NCBI GenBank assembly: GCA_004562915.1
Contig: SFQZ01000129.1
Span: 1 to 5,928 of the forward strand
DNA length: 5,928 nt
Reading direction: 5' to 3'
From: a bacterium
Lineage (GTDB): Bacteria > Bacillota_A > Clostridia > Lachnospirales > Lachnospiraceae
Shown: in pieces, positions 1 to 5,577 of the stretch
Layout of the letters: each line of letters begins with the position of its first letter
Numbering within the stretch: position 1 is the first letter of the stretch
The notes under the pieces: model-generated
Seen by the model: only the letters and a program-made list of their open reading frames with translations
What the model was told of the DNA's origin: nothing
Database searches by the model: none
Translations under genes and position numbers: made by a program

Positions 1-108
1 CAATTCTTTGATGATGCATGCTCCGATGATTACGTTAACAGGAGTGTTTGGCCGTGAAGCTTTATCACTATATAAAACAGCAAAAGGTTTTTCATCAATA
101 GTAGTTAT
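1..108 (-). pseudogene. Transposase remnant (IS1182/IS5-like, DUF772-type N-terminal domain), 5'-truncated
   Basis: The minus strand is open from an in-frame TAA (complement of 109-111) to the window edge and reads about 36 residues, including FAVLYSDKASRPNTPVN followed by VIIGACIIKEL. This matches, from memory, the conserved 'LYSD..SRPN.PVN...GA.I.KEL' segment of the DUF772 domain near the N-terminus of IS1182/IS5-like transposases common in Lachnospiraceae. No ATG, GTG or TTG lies between the upstream stop and this segment. The other two minus frames further upstream do not resemble the missing first residues, so the 5' end appears deleted or scrambled. The rest of the gene lies to the left of the window, so it cannot be said whether the remainder is intact. 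I infer a dead copy. Confidence 0.6.
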
Positions 109-120
109 TTAATTAGTTGG

Positions 121-163
121 AAATACCTTTTGACCCCAGCATCGTGGCAAAAGAAACGTCCCT
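121..163. repeat. Short repeat resembling an IS terminal end or REP element
   Basis: CTTTTG (127-132) and CAAAAG (148-153) form an inverted pair around a 15-base centre. On the minus strand the segment begins GGGACGTTTCTTTTGCCAC. Motifs of the type 'GGGACGTTTCTTTTG...' recur next to transposases and REP-like elements in many spore-forming Firmicutes (recollection, not a search). Its place beside a transposase remnant supports a mobile origin. It ends about 10 bases before the -35 box of the cysK promoter. Confidence 0.4.
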
Positions 164-172
164 AAAAAACAC

Positions 173-201
173 TTGACATATTCAGAAAGTAGGGATATAA
201 T
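173..201 (+). promoter_or_regulatory. cysK promoter, consensus SigA type
   Basis: TTGACA (173-178) and TATAAT (196-201) are separated by exactly 17 bases, so both hexamers and the spacing match the housekeeping consensus. Transcription should start near 208, leaving a leader of about 48 bases before cysK. Such a strong core promoter implies that any control acts by repression or by another layer. Confidence 0.85.
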
Positions 202-216
202 TTAAAACATATTAAA

Positions 217-236
217 CATAGTTGATTAATAGGTTA
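217..236 (+). promoter_or_regulatory. Possible regulator-binding site in the cysK leader
   Basis: The segment contains TA-N9-TA (219-231) followed by GGTT. Its reverse complement shares the exact octamer AACCTATT with the site at the LysR promoter (1308-1315), and 11 of 17 positions match across the 17-base dyad there. It lies about 10 bases past the predicted start of transcription, a position that would suit a repressor. The similarity is partial and AT-rich, so chance is possible. Confidence 0.3.
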
Positions 237-255
237 TGAAAGTGAGGAACGAGTT

Positions 256-1188
256 ATGGCAAAGATTTATAAAGGAACACTTGGACTTATCGGGAACACT
301 CCATTGGTGGAAGTAGCGAATGTAGAAAAAGAACTGGGGCTGGAAGCAACGCTTCTGGTGAAACTGGAATATTTTAACCCGGCAGGAAGCGTAAAGGACA
401 GAATCGCAAAGGCAATGATTGAAGATGCCGAAGCGAAAGGCGAGTTAAAGGAAGGTTCTGTGATCATCGAACCTACATCAGGAAATACCGGAATCGGTCT
501 TGCCTCTATTGCAGCGGCCAAAGGCTATCGTATTATTCTGACCATGCCGGAAACCATGAGTGTGGAGCGGAGAAATATTTTAAAGGCTTATGGAGCAGAA
601 CTGGTATTGACAGACGGTACAAAGGGAATGAAGGGTGCGATTGCAAAAGCAGAAGAACTGGCTAAGGAAATTCCGGGAAGCTTTATTCCTGGACAGTTTG
701 TGAATCCTGCGAACCCAGCAATCCATAAAGCGACGACCGGACCGGAGGTATGGAATGATACAGACGGAAAAGTGGATTTCTTTGTGGCAGGGGTAGGAAC
801 CGGTGGAACATTGACCGGAACAGGTGAGTATCTGAAAGAACAGAATCCGGACGTAAAGATCGTGGCAGTTGAACCGGCAGGTTCTCCGGTACTATCAGAG
901 GGTAAAGGCGGCCCGCATAAGATTCAGGGAATTGGCGCAGGCTTTGTTCCGGAAGTGTTGAATACAAAGATTTACGATGAGATTATTAAGGTGGAAAATG
1001 AGGATGCGTTTGCAGAGGCAAAACTGCTTGCGAAGAAGGAAGGCGTACTGGTCGGAATCTCATCCGGTGCGGCACTGCATGCGGCGATCGAACTGGCAAG
1101 ACGTCCGGAGAATAAGGGTAAGACGATTGTGGCACTTCTGCCGGATACCGGTGACAGATATTATTCTACACCGTTATTTACGGAATAG
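256..1188 (+). CDS. cysK: Cysteine synthase A (O-acetylserine sulfhydrylase)
   Basis: This cytosolic PLP enzyme joins O-acetylserine and sulfide to give cysteine and acetate. At 310 residues it is the usual length for CysK. The N-terminal IGNTPLVEV, the NPAGSVKDR motif with the PLP-binding Lys47, the substrate loop PTSGNTGIGLA (residues 73-83), the phosphate-binding GTGGT loop (181-185), GPHKIQGIGAGFVP (219-232), GISSGA (268-273) and the C-terminal PDTGDRYYST (296-305) are all present and intact. The start is the ATG preceded by a GAGG-type ribosome binding site (244-247) 8 bases away. It is transcribed alone from a consensus promoter and followed by hairpin terminators. No cysE (serine acetyltransferase) is in the window, so O-acetylserine supply is encoded elsewhere. 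A cystathionine beta-synthase role is less likely given the classic CysK motifs and the absence of extra domains. Confidence 0.96.
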   Translation: MAKIYKGTLGLIGNTPLVEVANVEKELGLEATLLVKLEYFNPAGSVKDRIAKAMIEDAEAKGELKEGSVIIEPTSGNTGIGLASIAAAKGYRIILTMPETMSVERRNILKAYGAELVLTDGTKGMKGAIAKAEELAKEIPGSFIPGQFVNPANPAIHKATTGPEVWNDTDGKVDFFVAGVGTGGTLTGTGEYLKEQNPDVKIVAVEPAGSPVLSEGKGGPHKIQGIGAGFVPEVLNTKIYDEIIKVENEDAFAEAKLLAKKEGVLVGISSGAALHAAIELARRPENKGKTIVALLPDTGDRYYSTPLFTE

Positions 1189-1199
1189 TTGTGGAAAGC

Positions 1200-1224
1200 G
1201 GCGGATTTTTCCGCCACTTCTTTT
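1200..1224 (+). terminator. Intrinsic terminator after cysK
   Basis: GGCGGA (1200-1205), loop TTTT and TCCGCC (1210-1215) form a perfect 6-base-pair GC-rich stem. It is followed by the T-rich ACTTCTTTT and begins 11 bases after the cysK stop. Confidence 0.7.
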
Positions 1225-1244
1225 GGGATTGATATTGTAAATAG

Positions 1245-1291
1245 AATCGACGGAACAGGCGTATTATCGCCAGATCCATCGATTTTATTTT
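1245..1291 (+). terminator. Second, longer imperfect hairpin with T-rich tail
   Basis: Outer arms AATCGA (1245-1250) and TCGATT (1279-1284) enclose GGA/TCC (1252-1254 with 1275-1277), a single C-G pair and the inner arms GGCG (1258-1261) and CGCC (1268-1271). The loop is TATTAT. The tail TTATTTT (1285-1291) follows. It sits between the first terminator and the LysR promoter, so it is probably a back-up terminator insulating the regulator gene. A protein-binding role cannot be excluded. Confidence 0.45.
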
Positions 1292-1307
1292 GCTTTAGAA
1301 AACATGA

Positions 1308-1327
1308 AACCTATTTACACAGTAGGC
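1308..1327. promoter_or_regulatory. Candidate LysR-type operator at the regulator's own promoter
   Basis: The dyad CCTA-N9-TAGG (1310-1326) has the T-N11-A form typical of LysR-family boxes and covers the whole -35 hexamer. ACACAGTAGGC (1317-1327) is repeated inverted at 2331-2341 upstream of metY. Over 21 bases the two sites agree at 17 positions. Autoregulation through an overlapping -35 is common in LysR genes, so this is a plausible binding site for the product of 1369-2289. Confidence 0.5.
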
Positions 1328-1342
1328 AATTGATGATATGAT
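1314..1342 (+). promoter_or_regulatory. Promoter of the LysR-type regulator gene
   Basis: TTTACA (1314-1319) and TATGAT (1337-1342) are 17 bases apart, each one mismatch from consensus. The predicted start near 1349 would give a very short leader, with the ribosome binding site almost at the 5' end. Confidence 0.65.
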
Positions 1343-1368
1343 GTCACAAAAAGGAGGCTGGGGAGCAA

Positions 1369-2289
1369 ATGACACTGACACAGTTAAACTATCTCATCAC
1401 AATAGCAGAAACAAAGTCGTTAAATAAAGCAGCGGAGCAGCTGTATGTATCTCAGCCGTCCCTGACCAATGCTATCAAAGAATTGGAAAAGGAACTGGGC
1501 ATTACGTTATTCTATCGAAGCGGGAGAGGCGTTACCCTGACGAATGACGGGACGGAATTCCTGCTTTACGCAAAGCAGATATACGGACAGTATGAAAGCG
1601 TTTTGGAAAAATACGGGAAGGGCGGATCCTATAAAAAGAAGTTTGGCGTATCGACACAGCATTATTCTTTTGCAGTTAAAGCGTTTGTGGATATGGCGAA
1701 GGAATTCGATATGTCAAAATATGAATTTGCGCTTCGCGAAACGAAAACGATGGAAGTGATCAGTGATGTAAATACGATGAAGAGCGAGATCGGGATACTT
1801 TATCTCAGTGATTTCAACCGCAAAGCGATTGAAAAGTTATTGAAATCCTATGACCTTGAGTTTCACCATCTTGTAGACTGTCAGGCGTATGTGTATATCT
1901 GGAAGGATCATCCTCTGGCAAAAGAAGCATCCATTAGTTTTGCACAATTGAATGGTTACCCCTGCCTGTCTTTTGAACAGGGGGATAACAGTTCCTTCTA
2001 TTTCGCAGAGGAAATCCTTTCCACAAATGAGTACTCGCAGGTTATTAAAGCGAATGACCGGGCGACGATGCTGAATCTTATGGTGGGGCTGAATGGATAT
2101 ACGCTTTGTTCCGGCATCATATGCGAGGAATTGAACGGAAATGATTTTGTGGCAGTTCCATTCCGGGATGATGCGCAGAACCCGAACAGTGTGATGGAGA
2201 TAGGCTATATTGTTAAAAAAAATACGGTGCGGAGTAAGATGGGTGAACTGTATATAGAAAAATTGAAAGAATACCTGGCTATAGCTTAA
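1369..2289 (+). CDS. LysR-family transcriptional regulator, probable local sulfur amino acid regulator
   Basis: The product has 306 residues, the normal LysR-family length. The N-terminal winged helix-turn-helix is clear: LTQLNYLITIAETKSLNKAA (residues 3-22), then QLYVSQPSLTNAIKELEKELG (24-44) and LFYRSGRGVTLTNDG (47-61). A linker helix and a periplasmic-binding-type effector domain (about 90-306) follow. No signal peptide or membrane segment is visible, so it should act in the cytosol on DNA. The start is the ATG after AAGGAGG (1351-1357, spacing 11) and a second purine run GGGGAG (1360-1365). It lies between cysK and metY. A sequence at its own promoter recurs at the metY promoter, which suggests control of metY and itself. 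This parallels LysR regulators of cysteine and methionine genes in other Firmicutes (CmbR, MtaR/MetR, YtlI), but orthology and effector are unknown. O-acetylserine or O-acetylhomoserine would be natural ligands by inference. Confidence 0.93.
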   Translation: MTLTQLNYLITIAETKSLNKAAEQLYVSQPSLTNAIKELEKELGITLFYRSGRGVTLTNDGTEFLLYAKQIYGQYESVLEKYGKGGSYKKKFGVSTQHYSFAVKAFVDMAKEFDMSKYEFALRETKTMEVISDVNTMKSEIGILYLSDFNRKAIEKLLKSYDLEFHHLVDCQAYVYIWKDHPLAKEASISFAQLNGYPCLSFEQGDNSSFYFAEEILSTNEYSQVIKANDRATMLNLMVGLNGYTLCSGIICEELNGNDFVAVPFRDDAQNPNSVMEIGYIVKKNTVRSKMGELYIEKLKEYLAIA

Positions 2290-2312
2290 AACTATAACTT
2301 GGTATTTTTTTT
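2271..2312 (+). terminator. Intrinsic terminator overlapping the end of the LysR gene
   Basis: ATACC (2271-2275) pairs with GGTAT (2301-2305) and TATAG (2280-2284) with CTATA (2292-2296). A G-C pair and a G-U pair lie in the internal loop, and the apical loop is CTTAAAA. The downstream arm runs into eight T residues (2305-2312). The 5' arm is inside the coding sequence and the stop codon lies in the apical loop, so the terminator is built into the gene's end. The apex is also a near match to a known regulatory palindrome; see findings. Confidence 0.65.
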
Positions 2313-2318
2313 ATATAT

Positions 2319-2347
2319 TAGACAAAGGTAGCCTACTGTGTTAGTAT
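2319..2347 (+). promoter_or_regulatory. metY promoter with extended -10
   Basis: TAGACA (2319-2324) and TAGTAT (2342-2347) are 17 bases apart, and TG at 2339-2340 makes an extended -10 element. Both hexamers are weaker than at cysK, which suits an activator-dependent or regulated promoter. The predicted leader is about 50 bases. Confidence 0.5.
2331..2347. promoter_or_regulatory. Candidate LysR-type operator at the metY promoter
   Basis: GCCTACTGTGT (2331-2341) is the exact reverse complement of 1317-1327 at the LysR promoter. It begins a CTA-N9-TA box (2333-2346) and contains the dyad TACT-N5-AGTA (2334-2346). It fills the spacer and overlaps the -10, so bound protein should affect polymerase directly. 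This geometry suits repression, or a distorting type of activation. Confidence 0.5.
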
Positions 2348-2403
2348 GTATTCAACAAGAAAAACAAAGCAAAATCGAAATAAATGAATTGGAGGAAATA
2401 GAG

Positions 2404-3708
2404 ATGGCAAATATTAAAGATTCTAAAAACTGGGGATTTGAGACAAGACAATTACATATCGGACAGGAACAGGCAGATCCGGTAACGGATGCAAGAGCAG
2501 TTCCGATCTACGCTACAACTTCTTATGTATTCCATAATTCACAGCATGCGGCTGATCGTTTTGGGCTTCGCGATGCGGGAAATATTTACGGAAGGCTTAC
2601 CAACCCGACAGAGGATGTGTTTGAACAGCGTATCGCATCTCTGGAAGGCGGTGTTGCAGCACTTGCAGTTGCATCCGGTGCAGCAGCAATCGACTATACA
2701 TTCCAGGCACTTGCAAAATCAGGAGAACACATCGTAGCTTCCAAGACTATTTATGGTGGAACCTACAACCTGCTTGCACATACATTGCCGCTTACCAATG
2801 GTGTTACCACAACATTTGTTGATCCGGAAGTAGAGGGTTCTTTCGAAGCAGCGATCCAGGAAAACACAAAAGCAATTTTCGTAGAGACTCTTGGAAATCC
2901 GAACTCTAATCTCGTCGATTTGGAAGAAGTGGCAAAGATTGCTCATAAGCATAACATTCCGCTTGTAGTAGACTCTACATTTGCAACCCCGTATCTGATT
3001 CGACCGATCGAGTATGGTGCTGATATCGTTGTTCATTCTGCAACCAAATTCATCGGTGGACATGGGACAGCCATCGGTGGTGTAATCATTGACAGCGGAA
3101 ACTTCGACTGGAAAGCAGCAGGAAAATATCCGTGGATCTCTGATCCGAACCCGAGTTACCATGGCGTATCCTTTGCAGATGCAGTAGGTCCGGCAGCATT
3201 TGTAACATACATCCGTGCGGTCATCCTGCGTGATACCGGTGCAACCCTTTCTCCGTTCCACGCTTTCCTCTTCCTGCAGGGGCTGGAAACGCTGTCACTC
3301 CGTGTAGAGCGCCATGTGAGCAATGCGCTGAAGATTGTAGAATATCTTTCAAATCATCCGCAGGTAGAAGCAGTACATCATCCGTCACTGCCGACGGAAC
3401 CAAGTCATGAATTATACAAGAAATATCTGCCAAACGGAGGAGGATCTATCTTTACATTTGAAATTAAAGGTGATGCGGCAACTGCGCAGAAATTTATTGA
3501 TAACCTTGCCATTTTCTCATTGCTGGCAAATGTAGCAGATGTAAAATCACTTGTGATTCACCCGGCAACTACCACGCACAGTCAGTGCACGGAAGAAGAA
3601 CTTCTGGATCAGGGAATCAAACCGAATACGATTCGTCTTTCTATCGGTATTGAGAAAGTAGAAGACTTGATCGCAGCACTTGATGCAGCTTTTGAGGCGG
3701 TAAAATAA
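2404..3708 (+). CDS. metY: O-acetylhomoserine sulfhydrylase (O-acetylhomoserine aminocarboxypropyltransferase)
   Basis: This cytosolic PLP enzyme of the Cys/Met metabolism family joins O-acetylhomoserine and sulfide to give homocysteine, bypassing cystathionine. Its 434 residues fit MetY (about 425-435) rather than the shorter MetB/MetC (about 380-400). Diagnostic features are FETRQLHIGQ (12-21), RAVPIYATTSYVF (31-43), NIYGR with the phosphate-binding Tyr62/Arg64 (60-64), VVDSTFATP (188-196), PLP Lys215 in VVHSATKFIGGHG, the MetY-type insert DPNPSYHG (247-254), LRDTGATLSPFHAF (275-288), LQGLETLSLRVERH (291-304) and RLSIGIE (411-417) with the substrate-carboxylate Arg411. The start is ATG 2404, preceded by GGAGG (2391-2395) at 8-base spacing. 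The frame stays open upstream to a GTG at 2338, but that codon lies inside the promoter. Some relatives also use O-acetylserine or O-succinylhomoserine, so substrate choice is inferred from family. It is transcribed separately, and metA/metX is not in the window. Confidence 0.93.
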   Translation: MANIKDSKNWGFETRQLHIGQEQADPVTDARAVPIYATTSYVFHNSQHAADRFGLRDAGNIYGRLTNPTEDVFEQRIASLEGGVAALAVASGAAAIDYTFQALAKSGEHIVASKTIYGGTYNLLAHTLPLTNGVTTTFVDPEVEGSFEAAIQENTKAIFVETLGNPNSNLVDLEEVAKIAHKHNIPLVVDSTFATPYLIRPIEYGADIVVHSATKFIGGHGTAIGGVIIDSGNFDWKAAGKYPWISDPNPSYHGVSFADAVGPAAFVTYIRAVILRDTGATLSPFHAFLFLQGLETLSLRVERHVSNALKIVEYLSNHPQVEAVHHPSLPTEPSHELYKKYLPNGGGSIFTFEIKGDAATAQKFIDNLAIFSLLANVADVKSLVIHPATTTHSQCTEEELLDQGIKPNTIRLSIGIEKVEDLIAALDAAFEAVK

Positions 3709-3733
3709 CGGAAATAGAAGCATACATTACAAG

Positions 3734-3780
3734 ATGGAGTCGGCACTCCCTGGATATGGGAGGATGCCGGCTCCATTGTT
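3734..3780 (+). terminator. Strong hairpin after metY, probable terminator
   Basis: ATGGAG/CTCCAT (3734-3739 with 3771-3776), CGGCA/TGCCG (3741-3745 with 3765-3769) and CTCCC/GGGAG (3746-3750 with 3758-3762) stack into a 16-base-pair GC-rich stem. It has a two-base bulge, a T-G wobble and a 7-base loop, and begins 25 bases past the metY stop. The trailing sequence TTGTTCATGT is only moderately T-rich, so it may stall or stabilise the 3' end more than terminate fully. Confidence 0.6.
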
Positions 3781-3812
3781 CATGTCATAGAATTTGAAAA
3801 AGTTCTTCATAT

Positions 3813-3995
3813 TTATTTTTTGTGTGGTTGGGGACTATTATTTTGGAGAAGACTAATCGTTTGCAGTGCCTGCTCTAATTGCTTCTGGACCTCGATAAGC
3901 TCTTGCTCTTTTTCGCGTATCTCCTGATTTTTACCATGTATCTCTTACTTTATTTTCGTGTTACATTCGGGTTTTACATTGGAAGATTGCTCCAT
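3813..3995 (-). pseudogene. Decayed minus-strand gene remnant with coiled-coil C-terminus
   Basis: On the minus strand 3944 to 3813 reads EIHGKNQEIREKEQELIEVQ, then a Gln/Leu-rich run (KQLEQALQTISLLQNN) and a polar tail ending SPQPHKK before TAA. The heptad-like charged pattern is typical of a real coiled-coil protein end, not of random sequence. It has no start codon. Upstream, in the same frame, a TAA (3945-3947) separates it from a short open stretch that begins at an ATG (complement of 3993-3995) and reads MEQSSNVKPECNTKIK; another stop (TAG, complement of 4011-4013) lies beyond. I read this as the tail of an inactivated gene, not a working one. The family is not identified; C-terminal tails of this kind occur on Rpn-type nuclease/transposase proteins, among others. 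Confidence 0.4.
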
Positions 3996-4033
3996 TTGTG
4001 AATATACCGACTATCCATGACGGATAAGAGAAG

Positions 4034-4058
4034 TGGAAGTCTCAGAAGGAAACTTCCA
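4034..4058. repeat. Inverted repeat TGGAAGT-N11-ACTTCCA
   Basis: Two perfect 7-base arms (4034-4040 and 4052-4058) flank 11 bases in the gene-poor gap between metY and malY. It could form a small hairpin or be a protein site. No T-run follows on either strand and no function is assigned. Confidence 0.35.
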
Positions 4059-4102
4059 GAATGAAAACATCATAGCGTAGCGGGGAATAAAAGGCAAGGA
4101 AA

Positions 4103-4132
4103 TATTGATTTCTATTATAGAAAAAATCAATA
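4103..4132. repeat. AT-rich hairpin in the metY-malY gap
   Basis: TATTGATTTCTA (4103-4114) pairs with TAGAAA (4118-4123) and TCAATA (4127-4132). This gives a 12-base-pair stem with a three-A bulge and a TTA loop. It lies about 80 bases upstream of the malY promoter. It is followed by A residues on the + strand, so it is not a + strand terminator; on the minus strand the tail is too short to be convincing. It may mark the debris of a mobile element. Confidence 0.4.
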
Positions 4133-4213
4133 AAACTCCATGATGTATAGAAAATGTGCAAAACATACAAATAAAACAACAAGTTTAGAGAATCTATCCG
4201 ATGAAATATTTTT

Positions 4214-4243
4214 TTAAGACTTTATAATCTAAAGTGGTATAGT
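4214..4243 (+). promoter_or_regulatory. malY promoter with extended -10
   Basis: TATAGT (4238-4243) is preceded by TG at 4235-4236, giving an extended -10. A partial -35, TTAAGA (4214-4219), lies 18 bases upstream. The predicted leader is about 20 bases and holds AGGAGG (4259-4264), 5 bases before the start codon. No clear copy of the LysR-type box seen at the other promoters is present here. Confidence 0.45.
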
Positions 4244-4269
4244 TTATGAAAAGTTCTTAGGAGGTAATT

Positions 4270-5427
4270 ATGGATATTCAATATGTAGACAGAAGAGGAA
4301 CAGATTGTAATAAATGGGACGGTCAGCAAAACATGTTTGGTGAAGAAGGACTTCATGCAATGTGGGTTGCTGATATGGATTTTAAAGTGGCAGATTGTGT
4401 ACAGGAGGCTCTTCATAAATATGTGGATCTCGGAGTTTTTGGATATATGCGAGTCCCTGACAGTTATTATCAGGCATGTATAGATTGGGAATATGAGAAT
4501 CATGGATATAAGATGGAGAAAGAATGGATTCGGTTTTCACCGGGGGTTGTATCGGCATTCAATTGGATCATACAGTTTATGACAGAAAAAGGAGATGCGG
4601 TCATTGTTACGACACCGGTGTATTATCCTTTCCTTCATGCGGTTACAAATAATGAAAGAAAATTGGTGACTTCAGATTTAATCAATGATCATGGAAACTA
4701 CAGTATTGATTTTCTGGATTTTGAGAAGAAGATTATTGAAAATAATGTAAAACTATTTATTTTATGTTCACCGCATAACCCGGTTGGCCGTGTCTGGAAA
4801 AAGGAAGAATTAAGACAGCTCCTTGATATTTGCAAAAAGCATCATGTATTTGTTATATCAGATGAGATTCATCAGGATCTTGTTTATGGAAAAAATGAAC
4901 ATGTGCCATCATTGCTTGCAGGGGATTATGAGGATATGATGATTATGATTATTGCGCCTTCTAAAACATTTAATCTTGCAGGAGCACAGAATTCTGAGGT
5001 GATTATTCCGAATCAAACACTGCGCGATAAGTGGGATAAATATGTGAAGGGAATTCGAGTACTGGGAGGTAATGCATTTGGCTATATTGCGGCAGAAGCC
5101 GCATATCGTGGTGGAAAAGAATGGCTGGAACAGGTTAAAAAACAGATTCAGGATAATTATCAGTATTTGAAAGATACTTTTGCAGAAAGATTGCCGGATG
5201 CGGTTGTTTCACCGTTGGAGGGAACTTATCTTACCTGGATTGATCTAAGTGCTTATGTAGCTGGCAGTGATATGAGAGAATTTATGCAGAAAAAATGCCG
5301 GATGGCGGTAGATTATGGTGCTTGGTTTGGAGGAGACAGATTCTCCGGATTCATTCGGATCAATCTGGCGACATCTTTGGATAATGTTAAAACGGGTGTT
5401 GAGGCTATATGCAGTAATCTTGTGTAA
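4270..5427 (+). CDS. MalY/PatB family cystathionine beta-lyase (C-S lyase), aminotransferase class I/II fold
   Basis: This cytosolic PLP enzyme cleaves the C-S bond of cystathionine to homocysteine, pyruvate and ammonia; relatives also degrade cysteine with release of sulfide. Its 385 residues match the family (about 385-400). Visible hallmarks are MWVADMDF (residues 31-38) typical of MalY/PatB, SPGVVSAFNWII (90-101), the PVYYPF loop (116-121), SPHNPVGRVW (167-176) with the PLP-contacting Asn170, SDEIHQDLVY (197-206) with Asp198, the PLP-lysine motif APSKTFNLAG (229-238, Lys232) and FIRINLA (361-367) with Arg363 for the substrate carboxylate. The ATG has an ideal AGGAGG at 5-base spacing. Upstream lies a long gap with gene debris, so the gene stands as its own unit. 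MalY of E. coli also represses the maltose regulon by a moonlighting contact; nothing here tests that. Family placement is firm, the in vivo substrate is not. Confidence 0.9.
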   Translation: MDIQYVDRRGTDCNKWDGQQNMFGEEGLHAMWVADMDFKVADCVQEALHKYVDLGVFGYMRVPDSYYQACIDWEYENHGYKMEKEWIRFSPGVVSAFNWIIQFMTEKGDAVIVTTPVYYPFLHAVTNNERKLVTSDLINDHGNYSIDFLDFEKKIIENNVKLFILCSPHNPVGRVWKKEELRQLLDICKKHHVFVISDEIHQDLVYGKNEHVPSLLAGDYEDMMIMIIAPSKTFNLAGAQNSEVIIPNQTLRDKWDKYVKGIRVLGGNAFGYIAAEAAYRGGKEWLEQVKKQIQDNYQYLKDTFAERLPDAVVSPLEGTYLTWIDLSAYVAGSDMREFMQKKCRMAVDYGAWFGGDRFSGFIRINLATSLDNVKTGVEAICSNLV

Positions 5428-5484
5428 AAAGACTTTAGCATTCATTATCATGTACAGCGGAAATATTGGAAAATTGAGATTTTG

Positions 5485-5513
5485 TTGTTGAAGTTTCGAA
5501 AGCATGATAAACT
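5485..5513 (+). promoter_or_regulatory. Possible promoter of the right-edge gene
   Basis: TTGTTG (5485-5490) and TAAACT (5508-5513) are 17 bases apart, with TG at 5505-5506 as an extended -10. Each hexamer matches consensus at only four positions, so this is a tentative call. No terminator is visible between malY and here, so read-through from malY is also possible. Confidence 0.35.
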
Positions 5514-5522
5514 ATGCATAGT
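5511..5522. promoter_or_regulatory. Perfect 12-base palindrome at the predicted start of transcription
   Basis: ACTATGCATAGT is a perfect palindrome that overlaps the proposed -10. ACTATG recurs at 5528-5533, and TAAAC (5508-5512) is mirrored by GTTTA (5533-5537). The layout suits an operator for the adjacent regulator gene, but no known binding motif is recognised. Confidence 0.35.
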
Positions 5523-5577
5523 GGATTACTATGTTTAGAATGATGAGCGATTAATAATGAGTTCTGGGAGTGATATT

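Noticed and set aside
2..112. An open frame on the + strand ending at TAA 110-112 could be read as the end of a membrane-like protein.
   Set aside because: It is the antisense of the minus-strand transposase segment, whose residues match a known domain while the + strand reading matches nothing recognised.
208..255. SAM (S-box) riboswitch or T-box leader, expected ahead of sulfur amino acid genes in Firmicutes.
   Set aside because: The leaders of cysK (about 48 bases), metY (about 50) and malY (about 20) are far too short, and no T-box AGGGTGGNACCGCG sequence or S-box core is seen.
2338..2403. An upstream GTG start would extend MetY by 22 residues.
   Set aside because: The GTG overlaps the extended -10 region of the metY promoter and has no ribosome binding site. 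ATG 2404 has GGAGG at 8-base spacing and gives the normal family length.
3936..4013. A short functional minus-strand gene starting at the ATG at 3995.
   Set aside because: It runs only 16 codons to a TAA, has no convincing ribosome binding site, and the coiled-coil part beyond has no start, so decay explains it better.
4223..4228. A perfect TATAAT as the malY -10.
   Set aside because: The bases 16-18 upstream (near 4200-4205) contain no recognisable -35 hexamer and there is no TG extension. The TGGTATAGT downstream fits better, although use of this TATAAT is not excluded.
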